DNA of 64,000 bases, taken from contig JALUTQ010000040.1 of the NCBI GenBank assembly GCA_032718865.1, forward strand, positions 248,001-312,000, written 5' to 3'. Shown here one piece after another: positions 32,341 to 43,173 of the stretch (its first letter is position 1; every line of letters starts with the position of its first letter). Both the position numbers and the translations under genes were made by a program. This stretch comes from Tilletia caries (Eukaryota > Basidiomycota > Exobasidiomycetes > Tilletiales > Tilletiaceae). The notes under the pieces are model-generated. The model ran no database searches, had not been told where the DNA came from, and saw nothing but the letters and a program-made list of their open reading frames with translations.

Positions 32341-32793
32341 GCAAATGGTTCTGTCAACGGTTTCGGCCACAAGCTCAGCATCGGCTCCTTTTTCGGACCC
32401 AACGTTTGCCCTTCCTGCGCTCCCTGGGACACTGCCCCCCCCTCCCCCCCCCGGCCACACTCTGTCCCATCCGTGCCCATCTACCAGCTCAGTCGAAGTT
32501 TTTCGACAATCGCTGAGGTCTGGATGGAATGGGACGTCGGCGTGAACGGCTGTGCTTCCGTCAAAGAGCTCGAGCGCCTCTACGGGGCGAGGTGGAGACC
32601 CAGCCCCACGGAGCGGAAGTTCTTTTCCAACAGGAAGCGACTCTGGGACGCTGTGGAGAAGCTTTCCAAGCACAGAAGTGTTGAAGGCAAGGCAGCTGCG
32701 ATGGAGCTGGAGCGTCGTAGGAAGATTCTCAACAAGAGCGTGGACTGGGTCCAAAAACACATCTCAAGTTTGGACGAAGTATCATTGTTGTGA
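32341..32793 (+). pseudogene. 3' exons of the Crypton gene: GCR1_C-like domain
   Basis: To the right of the gypsy element the frame ending at TGA 32791-32793 reads STIAEVWMEWDVGVNGCASV, KELERLYGARWRPSPTE, RKFFSNRKRLWDAVEKL. This is the pattern of the GCR1_C DNA-binding domain that closes many fungal Ndc10/Crypton-like proteins (family knowledge). A Pro-rich segment before it switches frame near C-runs (32430-32450: eight and ten C), where an indel or a misread is easy. The domain continues the gene that starts at 11206, so the retrotransposon has split one Crypton gene over about 21 kb. The start of this exon is not certain; an acceptor before 32341 (TTACCAG) is plausible. Confidence 0.7.
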
Positions 32794-32911
32794 AGTGTAA
32801 CCCCTCCCTCCCCAAGTTTCCATAACCCAGTGGCTCTCACTCTACTCTCGTCCCGCACTCACTCTCTACTCTCGGTCTTTCTCTGTCTCTCTCAGGCTTC
32901 CCTAACCCTAA

Positions 32912-33368
32912 GGGATGGCAAAGTGGGTCACGTGATGGCCAAAACTGAGTCACGTGACCACTTTTTGAGGGATTTCTCGGCCGAATCAGGTCGAAATACT
33001 GTGTATTTCAGCTTTTTCGGGGTAGTAAACCCTCGGAAAGAAATGATATAGACTTCTGGAGCTGCATTTGAACTGTTTCGATGAGATTTGACCTTCTCCT
33101 GAGCCCATGTTGGACTCATTTCATGACACCCCGGAGTACACCGGAGTCCGCGGAGCTATTTTGCGGAGCACGGAGTCCGCCTGTGAAAAATATACGGAGC
33201 ACGGAGTAGATTCTTGCGCGCAACCGCAACTTCGACGGAGCACGGAGCGCTCGCTAGCTGATCACCAGAAATTATGCGGAGCGCGGAGCTGGCCAGATCT
33301 CAGACGGAGCTGAGCGGAGCGCCGCCCCGGAGTCCGGGCTCCGGGGATCTACTCCGGGAAGATCCTTA
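32912..33368 (-). mobile_element. truncated TAAGG-family MITE, inverted relative to 19157-19851
   Basis: The right end ATCTACTCCGGGAAGATCCTTA (ending 33368) and the inner part match the complement of 19157-19612 at high identity, including the GTCACGTGA palindromes. The other half is missing; the break at 32912 abuts CCCTAACCCTAA (32900-32911). No target duplication. Its 3' edge is intact, its other edge is a rearrangement point. Confidence 0.85.
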
Positions 33369-33973
33369 ATGTACATGTTCTGGAGGATTGCAGAGACGCT
33401 GGCACAGCAAACTCGGTGTCAGCTACGTTCAAGCGCTGGGAAGGTGATCACAACGGCGCTTCCGACAGGTATGTGCTTACAAACGCCCTGACTAGCTGAA
33501 AAGCAGAACTAATTGTTTTTGTGGCGGAAAATTGAGCCGGAACATAGAACTCTGGCCTTTCCGGCTCACAATCCTCACAAAAAAACTCGAGAGGAATGAG
33601 CAGGTGAGCAATCCGTCCGTCGCGCAAGCAGAGCACGTGAAAGTGACCAGTCACCAGATAGATGTGCTCGTTTTCAGCAAGACCCACTCGAGGAATGCGT
33701 CGATAGTGACCTGGCTTAAGGCCAGAGGATCCCCCAGACTCGGTGTAGACCCCTGATCCTTATGACCCGGCAGAAATCTTGGTATATTTCCTCCAAAACT
33801 GACTGGAGGCGTCCGCCCAGCGCAAGGCTTAGACGGGAATGAAGCGTAGGATGGAACTCAAGACTGAGACGACATGTAGCAATGGCAACAATAGTTTGAC
33901 AACAGGCTTTGAATAGGAGCAGAAGAGATAGGTACAAAGGTCATGGAGGTGGCCAGGGAAGATAGGAAAGAGA
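33369..33973. other. no confident gene; possible minus-strand exon at 33448-33687
   Basis: The minus-strand frame 33448-33687 (GLAENEHIYLVTGHFHVLCL ... FFCEDCEPERPEFYVPAQF) has protein-like composition and a CEDC pair but no recognised domain and no defined start. The rest shows nothing. Confidence 0.25.
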
Positions 33974-34902
33974 TCAGTCTTGTCCGCGTTTGCGTAGACC
34001 AGGAGCGGGAGACGGGGAGCCTGGAGTCGCGAGGGGGGTGCCGGTCCTTGCGGCCTTGGGAGCGGGAGGGACAACCGGTGCGTCCGGGTCGACGGCGTGT
34101 GGTGCGTCGGGTTCAGAGATCCGAGGCCTCTTCGCGGCTTGCTGACGTGCCTCGCGGAGGCGTGCGGCGCGGTCGTTTCCCGCTGGGCCACTGACCTCGA
34201 GAGCTTGCTGAAGGCCAGGTGGGGCCATGCCGAGGGAGGTCATGCGCCGGATCAGCATCTCCATGTCTCCGTCCGCACCCCCGCGAGAGAGGATGGCGTC
34301 GAACGACACCAGGTGTCGCCGTGTCGGGGCATGAACCAGGGTTGGAACCGAATCGATCCTTCGAACATCAGGTTTACCCTCCACTCCTTCCAGCCCATGG
34401 CCTTGTTGAGATAGGTCAGGCCGACGACCGTCCCGCTCTTGCGGTCGGCCTCGACGGACCGAATCACCCCGATGCCGGTAAACATCGGTGGGACGGCGTC
34501 GAGGCTCGGTCCTGTGAGATTACCGCCTACAGGACAGTGAAATGAACAAAGCAATGGAATGTCAGCACAGGGAAGGGGAAGACATAAGGCAGAGCACGCA
34601 CCATCTATTTCCTCCGGCACCCGGCGCAGAGTGATGGCGTCCGAGATTGCCATAATGGTGGGGCTCGTCGCAACGGGCACACTCGTGACCAAGTAGGCGC
34701 CCTGCTCGGGGACGTCACGCGCCCAGATGTTGAGAGTGGCCGGGTGTGGGCAATCGTCGATGTCGTAGACCGTAGCCTCGATGTTGTGCACGTAGTTGTC
34801 GGATTGAGCGAGGCCCAGGACGAGGTCGCCCGTAATCGCCAGGTGTGTCGGCCATTTGCCAGTTTTGGCGAGTGATCCTGTGGGAGTTTGGAAGGAAGTC
34901 AT
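33974..34902 (-). pseudogene. uncharacterised protein, one intron and a likely frameshift
   Basis: Starts at ATG 34902 (MTSFQTPTGSLAKTGKWPTH). A GT..AG intron at about 34527-34601 removes a short non-coding piece and joins PEEIDG to GNLTGPSLDAVPPMF. The protein runs to FEGSIRFQPWFMPRHGDT (~34315), where the open frame switches by one base to VSFDAILSRGGADGDMEMLIRRM, continuing with RAARLREARQQAAKRPR and a Pro/Ala-rich tail to stop 33974. The beta-rich middle (NLTGPSLDAVPPMFTGIGVI ... GLTYLNKAMGWKEWRV) suggests an OB-like or similar small-barrel fold, but I do not recognise a family. A homologous-looking gene order in other transposons makes a role as a transposon accessory protein possible. 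The frame switch at ~34305-34320 suggests decay or a read error. Confidence 0.5.
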
Positions 34903-35535
34903 TGGATGAAGGAAGAAAGGTGTGGATGCTGAGTGAGTAAGGGTATGTGTTGGGTGAGGGGAGAGACGGAACTCACAGAGGTTCGGGGCGGCCCTTAAGT
35001 ACCAGTGCAGCCCGAACACCGCCGCTGGGAGAAGGCTGGGAGGGGGAGAGCAAGCACGCGACTGAAGGGGGCTGAAGGAGAGGAAGTTCAGCGGTGAGCG
35101 GTCCTTGCACGAGAACGAATGGGTAGGCAGTAGGCACAGAGAAGCGCGGAGACGGAGAGTATGAGAAGGGGCAGAGACTACCGACTTGAAGGGTCCTGGT
35201 GGGAGCATGCACAAGCAAGTAGCTCGTTGTGCTTGGCGCACATCGAGCTTGTACGAGTATTGTGGTGGTCGAGCAGATGATTTTGCTTACACGCGCATGC
35301 ACGTACATGGAGCTGGCAATCTCCACCAAACTCCTACGTCCTCACACGGCCTATGTATACCCGAGCTCTGTGAAACACACGCTTTCTTCGCGGACAGCGT
35401 GCCAGACCTTCTCAACTTATACGTGCTCGTCTACCTCGTACACTAGTGCCTAGAACGACGCAATTCGACAGCACATGCATATCCATTGAGACTTGAGAAG
35501 GAAAAGAGACATGGGGAAGGTTGAGAGCCAGAACA

Positions 35536-36375
35536 TCAAGGGAGGAGGCTGGGAGGGTTAAGAAAGTATCTGAGCGGGCGCTGTGGGCTGAAGAAGAACG
35601 GGCTGCCGAGCGTAGCGATCCGGATTCCGGGACGAAGGACCTCGCTTCGCTCTCCGCGAAGGAAGCAGATCTCGATGTTGAACCAGACGCTCATGGCCTG
35701 TATGATGCGGTCCGAGTTGAACGACTTCCCGAATGAAGCAATGAACCTCTGCACGCGGTCCTTGTCGGCTTCCGAGATGGGTAGCTGCAGAACTTCGCGC
35801 GTGCGCCGGACGATGGAGGTCATGAGCAGGCCTTGTGGATAGTCGTTAAACACCAGCGCCATGACCGTAACGTCCTTGGCGTGAAGAGGGATGCAAGGTG
35901 GGTCGCTGGTGAGGCGGGCGAACTTGTTGTCTCCGTTGGGTACAGAGGTCGAAACGACCCGGGGTGCTGAGGGCATTACAGGAGTTGGGCCGGCATTGAC
36001 CGAGATCGTCGCGAGTGGTTGGGCCTGCGGAGCGCTGGCCAATGACCAGTCGGTCGTCTGCGCAGGGTCTTGATCCGCAGGTGTCGCAATGGTGTTGTTG
36101 TCCGTCCAGATTGCAGGCATGAACACCCCGTTGTTCCCCGCGCCTGTCTCGAGCGGAGGCGTGAGGAGGGCGGGGGAAATGCTCGGACCTTGAGGCGTAT
36201 TGAGGGGGTGAGCTGTTTGAGAGCTTTGCCAGAGGGCGATAGTGAGCATCTGTTGGCAATGGCAGGTGTCATACGCCTGTTGTTGTGAGGGGTCTGTTGG
36301 CGGACCGGCAACCGTGAGGAGAGTCTGGAGAGCCAAGCGATTGACGAGGCAAAGACTGCCGTCTGCATATGACAT
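35536..36375 (-). CDS. uncharacterised protein, possibly transposon accessory
   Basis: ATG at 36375 (MSYADGSLCLVNRLAL) gives 279 residues; the same frame is open further upstream (to 36777) but that part looks like non-coding AT-rich sequence. N-terminal helical part, a low-complexity Pro/Thr/Ala middle, then a folded-looking C-terminal half (LHAKDVTVMALVFNDYPQGLLM, IVRRTREVLQLPISEADKDR, FIASFGKSFNSDRIIQAMSV). No known motif. It is on the same strand as and ~600 bp upstream of the gene at 33974-34902, and could belong to the same element. Confidence 0.45.
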   Translation of the reverse strand: MSYADGSLCLVNRLALQTLLTVAGPPTDPSQQQAYDTCHCQQMLTIALWQSSQTAHPLNTPQGPSISPALLTPPLETGAGNNGVFMPAIWTDNNTIATPADQDPAQTTDWSLASAPQAQPLATISVNAGPTPVMPSAPRVVSTSVPNGDNKFARLTSDPPCIPLHAKDVTVMALVFNDYPQGLLMTSIVRRTREVLQLPISEADKDRVQRFIASFGKSFNSDRIIQAMSVWFNIEICFLRGERSEVLRPGIRIATLGSPFFFSPQRPLRYFLNPPSLLP

Positions 36376-37685
36376 AAGAGGCGCAATGAGGTAGAATATA
36401 GGCGCAATGTGACTATGTGAGGAGGAGGATATTGGAGAGAGAGAGCGGGACGCGTTCGTCTTGGACGCGACGCGCAAATGTGTGAATGCACCGCGAAAAT
36501 GAAGAGGGAGAAATACGTTTCTGGTTGAATTATAGATGTATTTATGATCATTGATACAGCCACGAATAACGAGGGTCAGGCCCAGGGATCGTTCGCTGCG
36601 GGTCAGAAAGAATTCCGAATGTATGCACGCTGCAGAACGGTCAACGGATGTCGATAGCTCTCGGGTGAAGTGGTGTTGCCCGGTAGTGAAGAGTGCAAGG
36701 AACTGATGGGCGAGGTAGGAAGTCAGGACGGAGGAGATGAAGCTGCCGTTGGGGTCTATCGTTACGGATCGGTACACTCACAATTCAAGTCCCATAACCG
36801 CACGCCCTCGGTCGCAGCGGTCGACATGAAGAGCGAATACCCTCTGGAAGAGCCGTGCATGTGCATGGCGCGGCAGCCAGCTCGCTCATCCGCCTGGAGG
36901 GCGAGTCTCCATTACCTTCGCTCAGCTGACTGCTGGAGCGCAATCGACGACTGGCCGAGGATGTGTGCTGCCGCCGAGTACGATGGCCGATAGATCCGTC
37001 CCACCAGGACACGACCGCCCGGAAGCCAAGCCGCCGTCCCTGTCCTTCCCACCGCCACCAGCACCGGAACCGCCGTTGACAGCAAGCACATTATCCACAG
37101 CCGCCGCAGCCGCGGTCTTATGCGCCGAAGCCGACATCTGCTGCTTGAACGCACCCATCGGTGGTTGATGTCTGCCCACGCCTCCGATCTGCGCCAGAAG
37201 ATCCAAGCCCGACTTGGCACGTTGCCTGCTGTCGTGTGTAAACGCCTGCGCCCTGAGGTAACACAGATGCGACCCGGAATTGATTGCCGTCTGTTGTGGG
37301 GAATGTAACCAGCTGATCCTGGAGGAGGGCAAGGATTGGATCAGAGATTGTCAGTCATCGTTAGATCTCCCATTCGGCGGCGCAGACTAGGCTACTGACC
37401 ATGCTTGACCATATTGCGCCAGTGGGGTTCGGGAGCTGGCAGAGGTGATGCTGGATCATGCTGCGGGTCGGGTTTCCGGAGGGTGAGTTGGCGTATGAGG
37501 GGCGCGCCAGTCAGGCTGTTCCTGCTCCCCTCTTCTTCTGCGTCTGTGCGCGCTGCTGCGAGGGAGGAGCGCAGGAGGGAGCGTCGGAAGGCGAAGGGGG
37601 AGAAGAGGGTTCAACGGCCGTTGAGGCGAGAAGGGTGTCGGATGGCTGCGTCCGGTGCGGTTGGGATGGATCTGACGGAGCTGGA
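36376..37685. other. no confident gene
   Basis: GC-rich with overlapping open frames on both strands (for example 36922-37332 minus with Gly/Ala-rich low complexity). None shows a recognisable motif. Probably remnants of inserted sequence. Confidence 0.35.
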
Positions 37686-37689
37686 CGTG

Positions 37690-38130
37690 GCTGGACGACG
37701 CCGCGGAAGTGGGTGAACAAGGAGTCGAAGACGAGGGCGCGGAAGCCCCTGGGCCGTCGCGTTCTGCGGTTTCACCGTGCTGTGCGCCGGACACGGCTTC
37801 GGGCGGGTAACGATCGCGTGGAGGACCTGGTCTACTCCGAGGCCCGTCTTAGCACTGATGCAGATGGGCGGGTGTTCGTCGAGGTCAATACCGGGCAAGT
37901 TGCGTGGTTGGGCCGTACACCTCTCCAAGTTCGCCGCAGGCATGTCGGCCTTGTTGAGGATGGAGATGATATGCAGATCGAGAGAGGTAGCGATGCGGAA
38001 GACGGAGATGGACTGTGCCTGTACGCCCTGTGTGGCATCGATTACGAAGAGCGCGAGTGGGCATGCAGCGAGGGACAGTAGTGACGGCCTTGGCGAACTG
38101 GGTCATGGGGTCTGGGCAGCCCTTCTCGTA
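37690..38130 (-). pseudogene. fragment of a GUF1/LepA-type translation GTPase
   Basis: Read on the minus strand across three frames: CMPTRALFVIDATQGVQAQS, ISVFRIATSLDLHIISILNKADMPAANLERC, then GIDLDEHPPICISAKTGLGV with DQVLHAIVTR, and after a further frame switch ALVFDSLFTHFRGVV. These match, in order, the G-domain of elongation factor 4/GUF1 (the DASQGVQAQ box, the NKxD specificity motif, the SAKTG motif and the LFDSWYDSYRGV segment at the start of domain II). The N-terminal P-loop and the C-terminal domains are absent, and at least two frameshifts (~38055 and ~37745) break it. GUF1 is a mitochondrial translation factor; here only a decayed piece remains. Comparison is from memory of the family. 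Confidence 0.7.
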
Positions 38131-38336
38131 GCCGGGGACGCTGTAGGGAGACGAGCGAGTGAGTATCTGATTAGGTCAGTGAGTTAGTGATCTGTGAGCG
38201 AGGAAAGGCAGAGCAGGGTGGAGTGTTGAAGAGCAATCTCTTACCGTGGAAGAGGATGTTGTGAGGCTCGAGATGGTCGTTGGTAGGAAGGTCGCTACCG
38301 ATGTGGTGTATGTAGTATAGAGAGGAGGAAGAAGCG

Positions 38337-39528
38337 ATGTGGCCAAGAGAAAGCAGAAGAAGGCGCAGGCGTCAGGACTCCACCCTGCCTCCGGGAAGAA
38401 GGGTGGTCCGAAGGACAAGTCTTTTGCCTATTCGGCCATCTCCAGGGTTGCGCGCGCGACGGTCGACGGCCAGAAGGGCGTTGCCGTGGGCATTTAGGGC
38501 AAGTTCATCTGGTACCCTTCTTACGAGCCCCTCTGGCAGTGCGACAATGAGGACGAAATGGCAACGGCGCATACGAAACTTGCGCGCGCAGAAGCCGCAG
38601 CATCCAAAGCCGGTCATGCTGACCCCTCTGTTCGCAACATCATTTTCCATTCGCGGGGACCGGGCAAACGTATCGATCGAGATGCGCGAATCAAATGGGC
38701 CAAAAGCAGCCCCTACCGCATTGGCCCTCAACCCGCACTCATCCGCAAAGGTCTTGAAACCTACCACTTCATTTTCGACGAATCTCCCACAGACCGCATC
38801 GATGAGCTGCTTCTCCTGTGCGGCCAACCTCCTTCCTTCCCCCATCGCGAGCCCATCCCCAGCGATCCCATCATCGAGTGGTGCAGAAGCATGGAGGAGC
38901 TTTGCGACAACCCGCCGAAGGTTGACGACGACGGGATCGAGGCCGGAGATGTTTGCGGAGCCCAGCTTGGGCACGACATGCTGGGCGCCGCCGAATGGCA
39001 GGACGCCCTGAAAGTGGACGAGCCAGCTGAAGACCACCACGTCCTTCTTCGCGTCATTGCTGGCCTTATGCATCTATGTGTTCTCTCATACGAGCAGAAA
39101 AAAACAGTTGTATCCCGATCACGAGGATCCCACATACTCTCTGTCTCTCTCCTGCCTCCTGCACACCGTCAACCGATTCCACGAGCTATACAACAATGCG
39201 ACAAACTTGGGCCTTCAAAACGGCAATTGCAACGAAGAGGAGCACGCGGAGGCGCTCGCGGCCCGGAACCAGGCGCTGAAAACCCACAAGAAAAACCAGA
39301 AACAGCGCATCGTGGAGCGAGCCGGCGGTGACAAGGGGGACGATGACAATGATGAGGAGGTCGACGACTTCAACATCGTTGGCCAGGCCGATGATCTGGG
39401 AGCGCAAGTTGTAATGCCGAAACACAGCCTTTCCTTCAGCATGTGGCATGCGTTTGATATGTGCTGCAGGGAATGCGATGATGTTTCATGTCAGCAATGT
39501 GGATTGTGGTATGTGCCGCATACGAAGT
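38337..39528 (+). pseudogene. uncharacterised protein fragments with one nonsense codon
   Basis: The frame from about 38337 reads AKRKQKKAQASGLHPASGKK and SFAYSAISRVARATVDGQKG, then TAG at ~38494-38496, then GKFIWYPSYEPLWQCDNEDE and a long open stretch (ATAHTKLARAEAAASKAG ... RIDELLLLCGQPPSFPHRE ... PIIEWCRSMEELCDNPPK). Near 39060 it moves to another frame (HTVNRFHELYNNATNLGLQN ... ECDDVSCQQCGLWYVPHTK, stop 39528-39530), probably through an intron. The TAG is consistent with CAG to TAG. No known domain; a Cys-rich C-terminus (CCRECDDVSCQQC) is notable. Adjacent to copy 2 of the large transposase-like gene but on the other strand. Confidence 0.45.
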
Positions 39529-39659
39529 GAAGAGCACGGGGTTAGTAAACTGCACATTTTACCTGAACGTTCTCGTTTTTTGACAGACTGAAGACCCCAC
39601 ATCTGCATGAGTAGCTTGTTCTCAGCACTCGAAGAGAATTCCTGGACTCGCGAAGATGC

Positions 39660-42600
39660 CTTCATGATGCGTCCGTTCTTCGTTCATTTGCCTCCATTGA
39701 TGACATGACGAAGCAGTTCCTGATCGAGCATGCGAGTGAGAATGTCGTAGGAAGGAGCTTGCCGGTTGGAATGAACAGAAGCCTCATGAATAGGACTGTT
39801 GAAGGATTCAAATCGCTCTGTGTTGAAGTTTGACGCAGGTCCGAACGATCTGACGTGGTCGGCGAGGTGTGTGAGGAGATAGAACATTGGTCTAGCAGCC
39901 AGCGCAAGAGGGCATATGTAGCTCAATGCCAAAAACATCGCCAGGGCGGACTTCTCCATCTCTTCCTGAACGGGGAAGTTGGACGGTGGAGATGGAGAAC
40001 AAAGTGTCAATGACTTAGTTACTGCATACATGCCGCAACTGTTGATGGCTGCGCGCGAATAAATAAACCATATCACTCAGTACTGACAATGAAGCTCTCA
40101 AGCTCAACGCGTGTAATATCCAACCGGCTCACTGCTTTGAGAATCGTCCCACTGCGGCCTATGCTCGTTGCAGTCTCTGAGGCGCATGTCTGTTGACCAC
40201 AAGGGGAGGAAGGGCCGCGGGCATACTCTGCGCAAGAAGCTTGCATTCCTTGCTAGTGAGAGATGCGACGTGATCCAGCAGGTACTTGGCACACAGAGAT
40301 GTTCCGCAGTCGAGGCCATCAGTGTTCAGTGCCTCGAGCCTCGTCCGCAGCACATCCTTGTCCACCATCTTGATGGACGCAAGCCCCAGATACTTGACGG
40401 GCCCTAACCACAATGTGTGGAGCACCTCGATTGGACTATGACTGTGAACGCCAAAGGCACCTAGATCTATTGAAAGGTGTCAGAAGTCTGTATTGGTTGA
40501 ACATATGATCAAAACAACGATGTTGAACCAATACTTGCGCACCTGAAGCAAGTAAGGCATTGTGCCTTGGCCCCGCAAGGAGGGAGTCGGCCTCTACCCT
40601 GACCTCCTTCAGTATTGCTTGCTTGGACGGTTTGCGCGAGGGGGCTCGGGGATGATTTGGTGCTCTGCCAGACAGAATCTTTCGCAGCTCGAACAAGATG
40701 TCAGTAACCTCTTCGACCATCGCATCCTTAACGCCGGACGCCTTCTGCGAATCGAAGTACGTCTTTGCCTTTCCTGCGACTGCCAGTTGAACCTGATGCT
40801 CCAGCTCCTTGACGGTATCATCCGCGTGCGCGGCTTTCCTGGCTGCGGGAGAAAGCGAAGGTGAAGCTCTGCCTCAGTTAGTTACTAATCGATCCGCGAT
40901 CGTGGGTCGTGGCCCATGGGAAAGCAAGACTGAAATGGAGTATGCGTATGAGGAATGAGGATCATGTATATACGCACCTTGAACATAGCCTCAAGGCCTC
41001 GCCAAGAGGTCTTGTATGCCTTTGTTCCCCCTCAATCGCAGATCCTACACGGCTTCGCATTCTGGCCAGTCCCTATGTGCGAACAAAGCGTCGAGGCCAT
41101 GACGTTGTCCGCCAGCACACAGAAGAGGAATGGCCGGACAAGGACCACACGCCGGAGTGTGCTGTCCCATGCTTCGAAAGGACTCGTGTGGTTTTCTCTG
41201 CAGAGTTTCAGTAGAAGCTGGCGTCAATGAATAGACTGCGGAATCGAAGTGTGTAGAGACTGGCGTAAGGAGTAAGGACGCCGCAACATACGTCAGTTGT
41301 CAAACAAATTCTGAGAGCATCTCGAGAGCGGTAGCGTCCGTGCTCACAGAGAACAGGTTGACATTAGATTCTTTTGCAAGTGCCTTCGGCGGGAACGCGC
41401 CGTTTTGAAAAGAGACTTGGATGTGCGCGTTCCACTTCTTCGACCTCGCGGCGGAAAGATCATCACACTGCACCAGAATGGGCACTGAGAGCAGCAGTCG
41501 ATCTTCCTGGCGAAGAGGATGATTTTTCGACCTCGAGCTGCCTCGTGCGCGCTGCTTGATCGTAGAAGCAGGGAAAACAATCTCGCTCTCGTCGTCGTTG
41601 GCAAGGTGTCCGTGTCCACTGACATTCATCTCCTCATTCAGCACCCAGCGATGTGCCACCACCACTGTTCCGTCGTCAAGCTCGAGATCTTCGCCCACAA
41701 ACACCGCCTGTCCCTCGCGAGTCGATACGCACGGCCCGGCAAGATCGGACGGAAGACCATGATAGCGTCCGGCGTCTTGCATTGCAGAGATCGTCCTTCC
41801 TTCTCTTGGGTATAAAATCATGTTCTGCCGATACTTGGGACTTGCAAATTCCTGAAGAGCGAGAGAGCAGGAAGGAACAGCCCAATGTCAGCGTCCAGCC
41901 CCCAGCGACACGAAGTTACAAGAATGCCAGCTAACTATCAGAGCCCTGACTCCTAAACCAACTTACCCTCTTGAGGGATTTCTGCAGAGAAGCGGTAAAG
42001 AAAGTGTTTCAAGACTCGCCTTTCACCTCCCGCCGGATGGGGGCCACTTTAAGTTCGTCTCGCAGTCCCCGTCTAATGACATCTAGTCGGTTCTGGGTGG
42101 GAAGTTTTGCGGACTGGACGGCGTATGAACGGACAGCTGCCTGTGCGTAGGCGAGAGTCAAACGCTGAAGAGGGATGGAGAAGATGTGACGTGGGTTTTG
42201 AAAGAGCATGGTGATATACATCTCCTGTGTGGGTGCAATGATGTGAAAGGGTTATACAATATACATTGAGCTTCATGTTTGCATGACTGCGGCATTGAGG
42301 CGCGAAAGACTCACTTGTTTTGATCCGAAAGGCGCCCAGTTTTCATGTTCTGTAGGTGTAAGGCCAATGCGACAAATCTCGTTGACCATACTCTCCTCCA
42401 TCCTGTTGTATTCCTCGTCATTGTCGGGCATGTCGTCCCCTCCCATCGACCACATTCTCGGAGGTGGGTAATGTAAACGTTCCTGCATTCGAAGCGCTGT
42501 ATCCCCTTCATCACGCGAGCAACGAGGCAGAGCCGGAACGGCAGGCGCGCGAGCAGATCCGACGATGGGCACGAGATCAGCGATGTGATCGAGGATCTGC

Positions 42601-42956
42601 TCATCATTCTCGGCCACAACCTCATTGTCGTCGATAGATCGAACTCGACGCGGACCTGGAGAGTGCCGACGAGTGGGAATGGCGTGGATGGCGCGCACGC
42701 AGCGCTGATGAGAGTGCGTGGCTCGATGCCGGCGCACCTTTGCTAGTTTCACGGGCTTGATTCCAGTGCACACGATACACGCAGCGAGTCGCTCGCTTCC
42801 GTTGCGAACCTCCCGGAAGTCTGTGGTGTAGGGACGTACATTGTAGTGAGTCAGAACGGTCTACAGTCTGCACAGAGTTTGATCATACTCACCATTGCTC
42901 AACAGATTTGCCATATCTTGTGAACTGGGAGGCGCCCTTCTACCGCCTCTCGCCAT
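39660..42956 (-). pseudogene. second copy of the large transposase-like gene, degraded
   Basis: Exon 1 42956-42893 (MARGGRRAPPSSQDMANLL), intron 42821-42892, exon 2 42820-42315 with the C2H2-like finger (CIVCTGIKPVK ... HRATHSHQR), intron, exon 3 from 42224 (EMYITMLFQNPRHIF). Later pieces follow the order of copy 1: EFASPKYRQNMILYPREGR (~41850), LVRP-FLFCVLADNVMASTL with PCRICD (~41060), LHTLWLGPVKYL (~40415), LLDHVASLTSKECKLLAQSMP, and TERFESFN with HSNRQAPSYDI (~39740-39815). The codon matching Trp of CDWGG is TGA (CRICD, stop, GGTKAYK, ~41030), so the copy is dead as read. The finger-to-C-terminus order and spacing confirm common descent with 20516-25083. The C-terminal NAQHDC region is missing. 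Confidence 0.78.
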
Positions 42957-43173
42957 GGACGAATGACGATGTGCTGCCCTCGCTCTCCAATGCCTTCGTA
43001 GGTGGCGCGGGTGCGTGCGTGAGGTCGACACTTGACGGGGATGAGCAATGCGGGACGGAGCAATGATGACCGGTGAGTGGGGCGCGGCTGTCACGCTTGT
43101 CGTCCATCTTCGTCCACGTGCCGATCCACACGTGGCCGACTGTCGAGCTGACGCGTTTTCTCTTCCTTTTCGC

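Noticed and set aside
37458..38081. Plus-strand 207-codon frame over the GUF1-like region
   Set aside because: It is antisense to the recognisable G-domain motifs and has no motif of its own.
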